Positions 47,486 through 60,491 of a DNA stretch of 64,000 nucleotides are shown here, one piece after another. A model generated the notes under the pieces. It searched no databases. It had not been told where the DNA came from and was given only the letters and a program-made list of their open reading frames with translations. Source of the stretch: Chrysomallon squamiferum (taxonomy: Eukaryota; Mollusca; Gastropoda; Neomphalida; Peltospiridae); NCBI GenBank assembly GCA_012295275.1, contig CM022678.1, positions 16,766,993 to 16,830,992 on the forward strand, in the 5' to 3' direction. Position numbers and translations under genes: made by a program. How positions within the stretch are numbered: the first letter of the stretch is position 1; every line of letters starts with the position of its first letter.

Positions 47486-50394
47486 TACTAAGGAAAGAAA
47501 AAATCATATCGATTAGAGTTTCGATTTCAGTCAGGTCTCTTACATGAGATGTATTCACTAAGCATAGTAAAAATTAGATACATAAGACTTATTTCCCATT
47601 AGTGATATGTGCTCACAAACATTTATTTGAGATGTACTCACCAATCCTTCGATCGTTTTAAATTTTCAAACTGGTTCTCTATTTGTTTATTTATTTATTT
47701 ATTCTATAATGTCTACTTTCCTTATTGTTGTTATGATACAAAAATCAGTAAACAAAATAATTAATTGTGTCATTTGATAGAATGGGTTTTTTAATATAAG
47801 AATTTATTATTTCTTTTAGTATTTTATTAACATTCATAAATTTATAACTTTTTAAATCATCTGGCCATCTTGGATTAAGTGAATTTTTTCTCTGAGTGTG
47901 TGTGTGCGTGTGTGCGTGTGCGTGTGTGTGTAATCTGTGTATATACATACTAAGCAAAGAAAAAATCATTTCGATTAGAGTTAGGACCCTTACGTGAGAT
48001 GTATTCACTAAGCAAATTAAAAATTAGATCCATTAGATTTATCTCCCTTTAGTGATATGTGTTCACAAAACATATATTTGAGATAGGGCCCTTATGTGAG
48101 ATGTACTCGCTTATCCTTCGATCGTTTTAAATTTTCAAAGTGGTTTTTGATTTCCTTACTTATTTATTTCTTCTATACTGTCAACTTTCCTTTTTGTTGT
48201 TATAGTAAAAAATCAGGAAATAAAATAATTTATTGTGTCTTTTAATATAATCGGTTTTTTAATATCAGAATTTATTATTTCTGTTTGTATTTTATTATTA
48301 TTCTGAAATTTATTTATTTATAAATCTTCTGGCAAATTTTAATTAACTGAAATTCGTTTGCTTTACAATTGTATATGCATTATGTACAAGAGACTTTTCT
48401 CTGCGTATCACAGTGTGTGTTTTTGTATGTGTGAATATGTCCGTATGTCTGTCAGTGTGCATATATATACTAAGCAAACAAAAAAAAAAGTTCGATTAGA
48501 GTTAGGTCCCTTACGTGAGATGTATTCACTAAGCAAAGTAAAAATTAGATCCATTAGACTTATCTCCCTTTAATGATATGTGTTCAGTAACATATATTTG
48601 AGACAGGGCACTTAGGTGAGATGTACTCACTAATCCTTCGATCGTTCTAAATTTTCATAGTGGTTCTTTATTTGTTTACTTATTTATTTATTGTATACTG
48701 TCTACTTTGCTTATTGTTGTTATGATAAAAAAATCAGTAAACAAAATAATTTATTGTTTCATTTGATAGAATCGGTTTTTTAATATAAGAATTTATTATT
48801 TCTTTTAGCATTTTATTAATATTCATTTATTTCTTTTTTAAATCTTCTGGCTATTTTGGATTAATTGAATTTTGTTCCTTTTACATTTGTACATGCATTC
48901 AGTACTAAAGATTTTTTTCTCTGAGTGTGTGTAATCTGTGTATATATATACTAAGCAAAGAAAAAATCATTTCGATTCGAGTTAGGTCCCTTACGTGAGA
49001 CGTATTCACTCACCAAAGCAAAAATTAGATCCATTAGACTTATTTCCCTTTAGTGATATGTGTTCACAAACATATATTTGAGATAGGGCTCTTAGATGAG
49101 ATGTACTCACTAATCCTTCGATCGTTTTAAATTTTCAAAGTGGTTTTTTATTTGTTTATTTATTTATTCTATACTGTCTACTTTCAATATTGTTGTTATA
49201 ATAAAATATCAGTAAACAAAATGATTTATTTTGTCATTTGATAGAATCGGTTTTTCAATATTAAAATTTGTTATTTGTTTTAGTATTTTCTTAATATTCT
49301 TAATTTGTTTTTGTTTTTAAATCTTCTGGCAATTTTGGATTAACTCAATTTTGTTCCTTTCACAATTGTATATGCATTCTGTACTAGATATATTTTTTCT
49401 CTGTGTGTGTGTGTGTCATCTGTGTATATATATACTAAGCAAAGAAAAAATCATTTCGATTAGAGTTAGGTCCCTTACGTGAGATGTACTCAGTAAGCAA
49501 GTAAAAATTGGATGGATTAGAATTATCTCCCTTTAGTGACACGTGTTCGGAAACATATATTAGAGATAGGGCTCTTAGGTGAGATGTACTCATTAAGTCT
49601 TTTGTCGTTTTAAAGCTTCAAAGTTGTTCTTTATTTGTTTACTTATTTATTTATTCTATTCTGTCTACTTAGCTTATTGTTGTTATAGTAAAAAATCAGG
49701 AAATAAAATAATTTATTGTGTCTTTTCATATAATCGGTTTTTAATATCAGAATTTATTATTTCTGTTTGTATTTTATTGTTATTCTGAAATTTATTTATT
49801 TATAAATCTTCTGGCAATTTTTAATTAATTGAAATTCGTTTGCTTTACAATTGTATATGCATTATGTACAAGAGACTTTTCTCTGTGTATCACAGTGTGT
49901 GTTTGTGTATGTGTGAATATGTCCGTATGTCTGTCAGGGTGTATATATACTAAGAAAACAAAAAATCATTTCGATTAGAGTTAGGTCCCCTACGTGAGAT
50001 GTATTCACTAACCAAAGTAAAAATTAGATCCATTAGACTTATCTCCCTTTACTGATATGTGTTCAAACACATATATTTGAGATAGGGCCCTTAGGTGAGA
50101 TGTACTCACTAATCGTTTGATCGTTTTAAATTTTCAAAGTGGTTCTTTATTTGTTTACTTATTTATTGATTCTCTCCTGTCTGCTTTGCTTATTGTTGTT
50201 ATGATAATAAAATCAGTAAACAAAATAATTTATTCTGTCTTTTGATAGAATCGGTTTTTTAATATGAGAATTTATTATTTCTTTAGTATTTTATTAATAT
50301 TCATCAGTTGATTTGTTTTAAAATCTGTCAATTTTTGATTAATTGAATTATGTTCCTTTTGCAATTGTATAAGCAATGTGTACTGGTGATTTTT

Positions 50395-50431
<37 letters not shown>

Positions 50432-50455
50432 ATCTGTGTGTATATATATACATAT
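47486..50455. repeat. Satellite array, six ~463-520 bp units
   Basis: Units begin near 47486, 47949, 48469, 48950, 49434 and 49949 with ACTAAGCAAAGAAAAAATCA or a variant. Each has two related inner halves, marked TGAGATGTATTCACTAA and TGAGATGTACTCACTAA, then CCTTCGATCGTTTTAAATTT, and a GT-rich end. Units two and five share a special 3' end (TTATGTACAAGAGACTTTTC), giving a higher-order spacing of 1485 bp. The array ends exactly inside the EGF exon of gene D. No coding signal. Confidence 0.92.
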
Positions 50456-51267
50456 ACATGTTTCAGATGGACGGGTTATTGTGAACGTTGTCCTTCTGGA
50501 TTTTATGGACCACGCTGTCAGCCGCGTTATCACAGTAATAACAACCACGATAACGGTTTCTGCAACGGTGACTGTTCTCCTGGAAAATTTGGTTCAAGGT
50601 GCGACAAAGAGTGTCCAAATAACTGTCGAAATAAGTCCTGTTATATAAACGGTCAATGCTCTCAAGGTTGCAAAGTTGCGTTTTTCGGAATAAACTGTTC
50701 AGAAAAATGCAGCGCGAACTGTTTACATCAGCTATGTAATAGGGAAAACGAATCGTGCACGAATGGCTGCGATTCTGGTAAAAATTACGGAGACCGTTGC
50801 AAAGACTGTCCTCATCGTTTGGTCTGAATTCTACATGTGATCGTAAAACCGGGAAATGTAAGAACGGATGCAACAGCACTGACATTTGTGGGACATTTTC
50901 CAACTATTCTTCGGTGTTCGGTGTGAAAATACTTCCAATTACGTTGAGTGCAGGGCGGTTTGTGTCAGCGGAAGAAAGGGAGAACACTGCAGCGATGTTT
51001 GTCCTAGGAATTGTAAAGGACAATGTCATCAGCTTTCAGGACGATGTCTTCGTGGTTCTCTTCCTGGTTACCATGGTATGTACTGCAACAAATCATGCCC
51101 CGCTGAATGTCTCGGAAGTGCGTGCTATCAAAACAGTAGAACGTGTGTTGAAGGATGTGTAACGTCGTTCTATGGACTGACGTGCTCAAATCGATGCAGT
51201 GACAACTGCGCTGTATTTGATGCTAATGACAACTGTATTTTGTCCTCGGAAGGTAGGCACCACCTAT
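50455..51267 (+). pseudogene. Gene D EGF exon remnant
   Basis: Begins at W-T-G-Y-CERCPSGFYGPRC. A 2-nt insertion (CATCGTTTGGTCTGA for CATCGTTGTCTGA) gives a stop. A deletion removes the CGSxCR region. Later segments read VRCENTSNYVECRAVC through CSNRCSDNCAVFD with two cysteine losses. Splice donor weak (TGTACGT, or alternatively GGTAGGC at 51253). Confidence 0.83.
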
Positions 51268-51587
51268 GTACGTTTTACACACTCATATATACCTAAATAA
51301 ATAAAAATAGAAAATAAAAGATGAAGTTTCTTCTAATATCAGGTTCCTTCTCAAACTGTCGTTATTGCGTTTGGACAACCCGAATGATCGGTTATTGTGT
51401 CCATATTATGATTAGTTAACTATTGTGATAACAAGGTTCAGACTGGTTATCTGTTGTGTAAATATATTGTATTGGTAAGCTATTTTGATCGGAAGAATCT
51501 GATTATTTAATTATTGTGGCTACTATATAACTATAGTTAACTATTTTAACGAAAATTATATTTTTGTATATATTATTTTTTCTTCAG

Positions 51588-51687
51588 GAAATTCCTCCTT
51601 TGATGTCGACTGGTTGACAATTATGTATGGAGTGATAATGTTTTCGATTTCGTTGAGTATATTTCTTGCAGTATTGTTTATCTTCAG
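51588..51687 (+). CDS. Gene D transmembrane exon
   Basis: NSSFDVDWLTIMYGVIMF then SISLSIFLAVLFIFR, donor GTACTA. Intact membrane anchor, two codons longer than in A and B. Confidence 0.8.
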
Positions 51688-51727
51688 GTACTACTTTATT
51701 TCATTTTATTTTATTTTATTAATTTTA

Positions 51728-51795
<68 letters not shown>

Positions 51796-52135
51796 TACTA
51801 CTACTATTATTATTATTATTATTTGGCATTTCTTTATCTCGTTCTTTTTTCTTTATTTATTTCTTTATTGTTTTTATTTATTTATTATTTATTTATTTGT
51901 TTATTATTAATTATCATTATTATTATTATTGTTATTATTATTACTATTATTATTATTATTATGATTGGTATTCTTATGTTTACGTTTATGTTTATATTTT
52001 CAGTACAGTAATAACAAATAATAACAACAACAATAACAAGAACATGAAAATGAGTTATCATTGTAAACAATAATCAGTCTCTCTAAGAATGTTTATATAG
52101 TGTGAAATGTTAATGTATATTCTACAAAGTGGATG

Positions 52136-52181
<46 letters not shown>

Positions 52182-52260
52182 CGATGACGACGATAATAAT
52201 AATTAAAATGCCATTAGTGAAGTAATGATTATATGTTAATATCTTACTTTCTGTATCTAG
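51688..52260 (+). other. Intron, (ATT)n and (AAT)n
   Basis: Runs at 51728-51790, 51905-51960 and 52136-52180. No gene. Confidence 0.6.
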
Positions 52261-52367
52261 GAAAATGAAAAGGAGATCTAGAAAGAAACAACAACGTGCA
52301 CGACGACGTAAGAAAAGCGTAATTCGAGCACCTGTTAACCAAATGCATCACGTGGAAATGCAACCAG
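52261..52367 (+). CDS. Gene D basic juxtamembrane exon
   Basis: KMKRRSRKKQQRARRRKKSV, IRAPVNQMHHVEMQP. Intact and strongly basic; a stop-transfer and possible lipid-binding stretch (inference). Confidence 0.8.
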
Positions 52368-52525
52368 GTTTTGTAATTTAATTAATAAGGTCTTAATAAT
52401 GGACACAAGAACAACAACAATTATAACAACACAAAAAAAGCCAATATCAACAGAAAAATACAGCAGCAGTAACAACCAACATCACCATCGCACACCATCA
52501 ACAAACACCAGCAGGAACAACTATC

Positions 52526-52556
<31 letters not shown>

Positions 52557-52738
52557 TTTTTATGGTGATGACGATAACGATGACATTAAGTCGTTGAAAT
52601 AATGAGAAGTATTTAGTAATATTTTGCTAATGTTGTGATGTATAGTTTAGTACTTAGAAAACACTTAATATTGAATAGGTGTCGTGGAAAAATATCGAAT
52701 GATTGATTCGCTCATTTGTTGATGACTTTTAGTTTTAG
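52368..52738 (+). other. Intron
   Basis: CAACA-rich and (AAT)n (52528-52560). No feature. Confidence 0.5.
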
Positions 52739-53031
52739 TAATCAGGCAGAGCAAATCCGATACGTCCTCAGATCCTCCCGACATCGTCCGTTGTCATGGC
52801 AACCCACCACCTCCTGTGTCAGCTGTGGATGATAACAAATTTGTGGACTTATTTAAATCACAAATTACCAACAATGATAAACAAGATGATGATGATGGTG
52901 ATAGCGAAGACGATGATTACGTAGATGAGAGTATCATACTGAGTCTTAAAAATAGCACACGAATTTCATCAATGGTGTGTCAAAACGAGTCTGAAGAATG
53001 CGAAATCGAAAAAGAGAGTAAATGTTCCTAA
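52739..53031 (+). pseudogene. Gene D acidic exon fused to PTP exon 1 tail
   Basis: Open through DKQDDDDGDSEDDDYVDESI and NESEECEIEKE. Then the sequence jumps near 53014 to the end of a PTP1 exon (AAATGTTCCTAAAACTAGAT, ending CCATATAAGT where the donor was). The acidic tail, an intron and most of PTP1 were deleted in one event. Stop at 53029-53031. Confidence 0.83.
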
Positions 53032-53750
53032 AACTAGATACACGAATATAAAACCATATAAGTAAAAAATGTGAAATATGTCATTGATTTTGTGGTCTCT
53101 CTGGTTGATGTTATCATTAGCTTTTGTTCTTACCGGTTGAAGATCAGTTATCCAAAATCCTGATATCATAATCATTAAAAATATTTCATAAAATTAGCTG
53201 CAAACTATCTATATTAATGAAATATAAACATATTCCATGTTTATACTTAGACAGACAGATAGATAGATAGATAGACAGATAGATAGATCGATAGATCGGA
53301 TGGGTATTCACAAACAATAAATGAAATTACCTGTTTTTCTCTTGATAGTTGTTAATAAAATTATATTTCTGGAAATCGGATAGTAATGATAAAATTATGC
53401 ATAAAAGAAAATTTCGTTACTGAGCAATGTTCGCTATGCCACTTCAGCGAGTAAGCTGTAATTATCATGAAGATTTTTTAACAAATAATAAACAGTAATT
53501 TAGTCACATTTTTTGTAATAAAATGCTAGCTAATAATTGTTGTATTTGTGCGTTTTCGGGTTTTTCATAACAAAATACTAAATAGTAATTTATATTTTCA
53601 GTTTATCTTTTGAACCCCACATTACTATATTAATTTTCTAATTAATATACATTAGAATATATTTTGTTTTTACTTCTTGCTGTTGTTTTCTTTTTTGACA
53701 AGCTCATTTGAAGTCAAGCTGTAAAATTACTAAAACTGTTTTCATTCCAG
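53032..53750 (+). other. Residual introns
   Basis: Includes (GATA)n at 53250-53300. The expected PTP exons 2-5 are absent. Confidence 0.6.
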
Positions 53751-53886
53751 TGGTGGTGTTGGAAGGACAGGTACTTTTATAGCTATAGATTATCTTCTTG
53801 ACTAGGCACTGGCCAAAAGAAATATTGATGTAGTTGATTCTGTGGCACGTTTAAGAAAAAAACGAACTGAAATGATCCAAACTCTG
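53751..53886 (+). pseudogene. Gene D PTP exon 6 with TAG
   Basis: [17 protein letters not shown] then TAG (53803-53805; CAG in A and B), then ALAKRNIDVVDSVARLRKK and MIQTL. Splice acceptor intact, donor GTGAAT. Confidence 0.87.
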
Positions 53887-54367
53887 GTGAATATTTTGGT
53901 TTATCTGCTCTTTAGAAACATTTCAATTTTTTAAACCAGTCACTCTACCGGAAAAAGTGGAATATCCTGTTGATATAACTGTAATTAAAATCATATCTGT
54001 ATGATTTGTTAAACCAGTTTAGTATGGTATCGAAGCTTTGCTGATAATAAATAATGTGCTTCTCCCATTTGTAGAGAGTTTACAAATACACAAAATTATA
54101 TTAATCTTTATATTTTCGATTGCGTTAAGGTGTTTTTGCAAAATTGTATTATTTTGTATTATATTGTTGTGTCTGATATGATCATTGTTGTTGTTTTTGT
54201 TGTTGTTGTATTTACTGCTATTGCTACGACATGTAAGTTATTGCTGTCGTTTGTATTATTATTACTATTGTTTTTATTAGTAGTAGTAGTAGTAGTATTC
54301 CTTGATGTGTTTCATGTGAGTTTGTTTGTTTGTTTACACAATCTATTATTTTTATTTTTCAATACAG

Positions 54368-54445
54368 ATGCAGTACACTTTTATTTATCAATTTCTGTCG
54401 GAATGGTTGCTATCATTCAATATCATTTCAGAGAGAGTGATGTGA
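54368..54445 (+). pseudogene. Gene D PTP exon 7, stop lost
   Basis: MQYTFIYQFLSEWLLSFNII then TCA where B has TAA; it reads five more codons to TGA. Confidence 0.75.
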
Positions 54446-55467
54446 CAGAAACTGAGAGCAAACAGGAAGAAAATATTAAAAAACAAATTTAAAAAACAGG
54501 TTTTTTTCATTTTCTGAACCTGAACATTTCCGTAATCCAGATGTCAGTAATTATAAAGGAGAAAACATTTTGATTGAAAAGAAACAGAAAGTAATAGAAG
54601 TACACTGCTTTTATTGGAATACAGGATGAAGAGAAATAATTTGTTGCTGAATTTTTGAATTCAGTGATATTTGAACTTTTGTGATGACGGAAACTTGAGT
54701 CCAGAAGAAAGAAGACATTTCTGTAATTAAGATGGCTCCTCCTACAATGACTAATGCGAACAAACGGAAAACTAATCTAGAGCGGCCATTTTTAAAACGG
54801 AAAGCGTTAAACACATTTTTGAATCACATATTTTTTGCCTAAATAAAACTGCTTTGCATAAAATGTACAAAATATATTTAGATTTGAGAGAAATTTGTGT
54901 CCACAAGAAAGAAGACATTTATTTAATTAAGATAGCTGCTCCAGTAATGGATAAAGTGAAGAATGTGAACAAAGTCAAAACTAATCTCCAAGTTAGTATC
55001 AGCTTCATTCGAATCATGTGTAATATCTAGGATGATACTTTGCATATTTGAAAAGAAAAGACTTTTAAAAATGTTTTAAGACACTTATATTAAGTCTAAA
55101 TAAAACATCTTTAATGACGAGTGAAATGTAAAAAATTATATGAAGGAGTTTCGGGAAGGCCATTTGGAAACTGAGAAAGCAAAATATTTCAATTTTCTTT
55201 TTACAACGAATAATATTTGTATCTTCATGTAATATTGAGTTTATATGCCTGTGTCTGTGTCTGAATGTGTGTATTTATGTATGTGTGTGTGTGTGAGCGC
55301 GCGCGCGTGCGTGTGTGTGTTGTTATTTTTATTTACATATCTATTTTATTTAGGATTTGCTTTGTAAGGTGTTTATCTGCTAATGGAAACTATTAGAATC
55401 TGAATATATATCATATATTGTTATAACAAAATATATAACTGTCTTTTTTAAACTAATAATAATAATG

Positions 55468-55516
<49 letters not shown>

Positions 55517-57077
55517 TTTGAATATTGTAGTAGTGATACTAAAAGGAAAAATAATAACATTAACAACAGCTGTTATAATAAAATTTTAAAATCAAATAAG
55601 TCGTCTTATAGAGATGTGTGCATAAGTAAGTTTAACTGTCTGTCTTTCCCTTTCTCTCTCTCTTAATCTCTCTATGTCTCTGTTCCTCTCTCTGAGTCGC
55701 TTTCTCTCTGTTTGTGTATGTTTTTGTTTGTAGGTACATCCGTATATATGTATATACGTATTTATATGTATGTTTACATTTGTGTGCTTTGTGTTTTTAT
55801 GTATGCATGTGTTCGTTCATGTGGGGGTGTTATGTCGGGTGTTTGTGTGTTTGCCTGCTTGTTCTACTTTTTTGTATGTGTATATGTGTGTCTGTGTCTT
55901 TATATGTGTATATATTTGTTCATGTATATATATCGTCATATGTATCGTCATTCGTGTGTGTGTACACGCATAATTCTTGACATTCCTTCAGTAGAGAAGA
56001 TTCCAGTAAAATTACGTTCTTACTGGGCACACAGCACAAGCAATTAATATAGTAGAAACACGTGGTACACAGACATTGTACTGATCAGTGAAATCTTAAT
56101 TATACAGAAACAGATATACATGCTCTGTTTTACTTTACTTCAATTTCAGTTATTTAATTTAATTTATATTTTTTTTTATTTCCATTTATTTCATTCTATT
56201 ACAGTTGGATTATTAAATTTCATTTAATTTGTCTTCATTTATTGTATTTTTTATGTGATTATTTTTTTTTAAAAGTATTTATTGAATTATTCTAATGTAT
56301 AAATATACTTTTAGAAATTAACTGTTTAAAATAACCAAAAATACTACTAATAATAAACTAAATTTATTTTTTTTCAAATCCGTATATTTCATATTATTTT
56401 AAATAAGTAATCAAAATTATTAAATAAAGTAAATTATTTAATAAAAGAAAAAGAAAACACCCATAGCATTCCAAAATAAATTAAATGAGATTTGTGCATT
56501 TCTATTATATACAAATATAAATTAATTGTTTCACGATGTCAGCACCAGATAGAAAATCTAGATTTCTGGTGTGAATATTAGGTATTTTAATATAATTATT
56601 AAAACAAATTAGATTTAAGGATAACATACTTGTCTTAGGTGACAATGAAGTTATATGAGTCGCATAAGTATAGTTTCTTCTCTCCACCCAGCAATGTCGG
56701 ATACATAGCGTTAGGTAGGCGAACATTTTCAACTTGCTAAGTCAGTTGCCTTTTTTACTGTTAGTGTGTTATATACATCGACAGCTGGTTTAAACTCTCA
56801 ATTTATGTTGATTGTTTGAGCTATTAAAGGAAAAGTTAATACCTGTTTCATTTAAAACAGCGTGTTTTACTTCTTTTTTATACATCAAAGTTATATACTT
56901 TTCATTGTATCACTTTTGTAAATAAGTGTAAACAAAATAAAATAATAATAAATAAATAAATAAAAAATACTAGTGTTCCTCTCCTACTACGTGCTTATAG
57001 GCCTATATATATATATATATACACACACACATACATACATACATGCATACGTACATAGATACATACATATACATACA

Positions 57078-57111
<34 letters not shown>

Positions 57112-57533
57112 TCTATGTATGTATGTATCTCTGCGTGTATATATTCATGTAGGTATGTATGTATCTATACATGTACGTATGAATCATTGCGTGTAAATTC
57201 GTAACTACATTCAAAGGGAAGTATTTCCTGTGTAGCATGATCTCTGTTCTAAATATAGTCATTCGTCAGTGTAAACTACGAGAAAACGTTTATTTTTATC
57301 CGATGACCTACAAGGAAACAGAAACCGTTATAAACGAAAGCACATTCTAGTATTCTTGGACAAAAATAAGTATTTTTTGTTTCTTTCGTTTACTTACGTG
57401 TAAAGTATCAAACATATTAAAATAGTGTTTCCCCTATAGAAGAACAGATACTGGAAATCGAATAACTTTTTCGCTGACGAATTTACAAGAACATTGGGAT
57501 ACCCGATTCACGCGGACGGGAGATTAATTAAAA
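54446..57533. other. 3' region of gene D and 5' flank of gene E
   Basis: The 3' region carries two tandem copies of the AGAAAGAAGACATT...AATTAAGAT block (54700-54780 and 54900-54985) and an AATAAA at 55099-55104. From about 55975 it matches the signal-exon flanks of B. Microsatellites: (AAT)n 55470-55515, GT-rich 55700-55960, (TA)n 57080-57105. Confidence 0.6.
57314..57326 (+). promoter_or_regulatory. IRF/ISRE-like motif, signal exon E1
   Basis: GGAAACAGAAACC, fitting GAAANNGAAANN, 220 bp upstream of the ATG at 57534. Confidence 0.4.
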
Positions 57534-57576
57534 ATGTCCCCGATGATAATTCTACTCTTTGTTTTATCGCAGACAG
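57534..57576 (+). CDS. Signal-peptide exon E1 (upstream)
   Basis: MSPMIILLFVLSQT plus one nt, donor GTAAGT. An alternative first exon for E, or a relic. Confidence 0.72.
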
Positions 57577-58726
57577 GTAAGTGTTTTTGAATTGTTTAGA
57601 TATATATATTTGAATCTGTGTGCAACATTTGCGTGTGAGGTTTGTATGTGCGTAAGCGCGCGTGTTTTTGTGTGTTCAGTTTTTTTATAATCTCTTAAAT
57701 GTTTAGGCGACATTAAATAACTTTATTGGGCTTTTTTCGTGTTAAAAATAATCTGACAATCTAATGAGAGGACAGGAAAATATAGGATTCAGAAAATTAA
57801 ACTATAAATTTAATAGTTAAGTATAAGTGAATTAAATATAATTCTACATCGCACACAATTTATAATATTAATATATGTATCCATCTATTTATCCAGCTAT
57901 CTATCTATATAAATGTATGATGTTTCAAATTCAGTGTACGCCGAAATATACGTACTTCTGACGATGACAAAAACAAACAATTTTATGCTCATCAGAGAGT
58001 TTGGTGTACAAATACATATAGCCGTAGAATTTATTTCTAGTGATTTCTGTTCCTACGTTAAATAATTTGTCTTTATTCTTTTTCTTCTTATAACAAAATT
58101 TTGTATATATGTAAATATACTGCATATATAATATTCTCCAAAGTGACTGTATTAATAGTCCTTCATACTCTATTGAAAAAACTTTCATAACGTTTCTCTC
58201 CCTATTTCCAAGTAACATATTTTTGTCATAAATACATTTTTTTTCATTACAAAGATTAATATTTTATATAGAGTAAAACACAGTGAAATTGAAACTTAAA
58301 GCAACTTCACGTCCAAGCACTCTGAGAGATATGTCAGCAGAGCGTGTTTTTTGCCGAACCACGTGATATGTCGTGGCCATGGAAGCCGGTGTACCAGCCT
58401 CAAAACATTTAGGCCACGTAAAATAAATTATCAATTTTTTTTGTGTTAAAAATAACCGGGAACCCTAATCAGAAAACTGTGACAAGAAAACATAATAATA
58501 AAATAATTAAATTGTAAACTTGGTAGTGTACCAGTCTCAAAACATTGACACGCATCCAAATTGAATTTAAAGCATACAATAATAACAATTAGTTGATTAA
58601 TGCAAAATGTATATTAGTTAATTAGAATGAACGTTGCTGTAAGCATAGTGATTCGCGATTCGTTAGTTAACAACTTAATGACAACAATTTGTGTAGTATT
58701 TGAAGAAGTCAGTTATGGAGATCAAT

Positions 58727-58757
<31 letters not shown>

Positions 58758-59153
58758 GTGCACATTCAATAATAATTTCGATTTTATTATCCACATAATC
58801 TGTAAACGTGGTCATTTGTACAATAATCCTTCCTAAATGCTACTTGAATGTGAAAGAGTATATCATTTCAAGATAGAAATTTAATCTATTGTTTAAGAAA
58901 GTAGTAAAAATAAATGTAAAAAGTCTATAATTTCCCTCTCACCCGCCAGTCTAATTTTAATTAACAACAGTGAGCACAGTTTAAAAATATGTAGGCGATG
59001 TCTTTATACCGGTATCCATGACCTCTTCTCGAGTAAAGGAAACATTTTCCGGCCTGACACGACTTCTATTCTAAATATAGACATATGTCATTGTGAAAAT
59101 ATGAAAAAAAACATGTTTATTTTTGAATAAGATCTGTTCCCCGTAAGCTACAA

Positions 59154-59166
59154 AGAAACTGAAGCT
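59154..59166 (+). promoter_or_regulatory. IRF/ISRE-like motif, dead signal exon of E
   Basis: AGAAACTGAAGCT, 241 bp upstream of the decayed ATG. Confidence 0.28.
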
Positions 59167-59394
59167 ATAGATAGGGGCCGAAGAAAGCACAAACCATATT
59201 CGTTCTAGTACTTTTTGGATAAGTTTAAGTCGTAGGTGATATTTCTTATTTTATTTTTTCGTTTAAACTATTTAACATTTTAAGATAGTGTGTTACGTAT
59301 AGTAGAGCAGATACTGCAACTCAATAACTTTCTCGCTCACGAATTTACAACTACACTGAGATATCCGATTCATGCGGACTGAAGTCGAATTAAA

Positions 59395-59430
59395 AATGTC
59401 CTCGGCAATTACTGTATTATAGTTTTTTTT
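59395..59430 (+). pseudogene. Decayed signal-peptide exon of E
   Basis: ATGTCCTCGGCAATTACTG then loss of similarity and a T-run. The leader sequence upstream (CGAATTTACAAC...GATATCCGATTCATG) is still family-like. No donor. Confidence 0.65.
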
Positions 59431-60222
59431 TTTTTTTTTTTATTTATTTATTTTTTGAGTGTGCGACAGACAGCAGCAGACAGAGAAATCTGGAATTTTA
59501 GTCAAAAAATATTTATTATTAAAATTAATATACCTCTCTTAGATGACAACGAGCTTTTATGAGTCGCAAAAGGATAGTTTGGTCTCTCCACCAAACATTG
59601 CCGGATACACAGCGATAGGTAGGCGATCCTTTTCAACTCGGTTAGTTGGCAGCATTATTTACTGTTTTGTACATCGACAGCTTGGGTATGTTGATTGTTT
59701 AAGCTATTAGCGGTACAAATACCTGTGACATTTAAAAGGACGGGTTTTTGCTTTTTTTCATGTATCACATTTGTAAATAAATTTAAAATTATCAAAAATA
59801 TAATCAATTAAAATTAGATAAATAAATAAATAAATAATAATAATAACAACAACAAAAACAATAATGAAAAAAAACAATTAAAAAAAAAGGAAAATATTAA
59901 ATAATTTGTTCTTTGTTACTAGTGTTCCTCCCTTCCTTGTGCATGTAAGCCTATATATATATATATATATTCCTGTATGTATGTATGTATGCATGTATGT
60001 AAACATTTATGATTCTATCTAAATTTATATGAATGTATGTATATACCTATGTATGAATGTATTTATATACGTACGTATGAATCACAAAATGTACATTCGT
60101 ATGTGCATACAAAAGAAATATTGCCAGCGTAGTATGATCTCTATTCTAAATGCAGACATGCGTCAGTGTAAAATATGAGAAAATGTTTATTTTTAAATCT
60201 GACAATCTTCACCACCATTCAA

Positions 60223-60235
60223 GGAAACCGAAACT
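60223..60235 (+). promoter_or_regulatory. IRF/ISRE-like motif of gene E
   Basis: GGAAACCGAAACT, fitting GAAANNGAAANN, 226 bp upstream of the ATG at 60449. Confidence 0.45.
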
Positions 60236-60448
60236 GCAAGTAGGACCAAAGCGACCATAAACGACAGAACGTTCTGGTATTACTGGGAAATATAAGTATT
60301 TTGTGTTTCTTTCTTCTTCGTCTGAAGTATTTAAGATAATGTATTACGCATAGCAGAACAGATACTGGAAACTCGAATAACTTTCTCGCTCACGAATTTA
60401 CAAGAACATTGAGATACCCGATTCTCGCGGACGGAAGTTCAATTAACA

Positions 60449-60491
60449 ATGTCCCCGATTATAATTTTGCTGTTTGTTTTATCGCAGACAG
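60449..60491 (+). CDS. Gene E signal-peptide exon
   Basis: MSPIIILLFVLSQT plus one nt, donor GTAAGT. Hydrophobic signal peptide nearest to the ShK exon. Confidence 0.83.

Larger units (their letters stand above)
50455..54445 (+). pseudogene. Gene D: 5'-deleted receptor pseudogene
   Basis: Lacks signal exon, ShK exon and the first quarter of the EGF exon, which are replaced by the satellite. It retains EGF 50455-51267, TM 51588-51687, basic 52261-52367, acidic 52739-53031 fused to a PTP exon 1 tail, PTP6 53751-53886 and PTP7 54368-54445. PTP exons 2-5 are missing. It has an EGF frameshift at 50815-50823, a deletion near 50905-50925, and TAG at 53803-53805 in PTP6. The basic and TM exons are open, and the P-loop is HCSGGVGRTG if joined to a family exon 5. 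Confidence 0.85.
57577..60448. other. Repeated 5' flank between signal exons of E
   Basis: Blocks shared with 20163-24656. Contains poly-T 58731-58756, (AAAT)n near 59818, and one decayed signal exon at 59395. Confidence 0.6.

Noticed and set aside
47486-50455. CRISPR array
   Set aside because: Units are about 490 bp tandem repeats without short direct repeats and unique spacers, and the genome is metazoan.
50440-50470. De novo splice acceptor (GTTTCAG) at the satellite/EGF junction of gene D
   Set aside because: The bases align with coding sequence of gene A (GTTACAG), so it is a point change in the exon. No donor or upstream exon is available for it.
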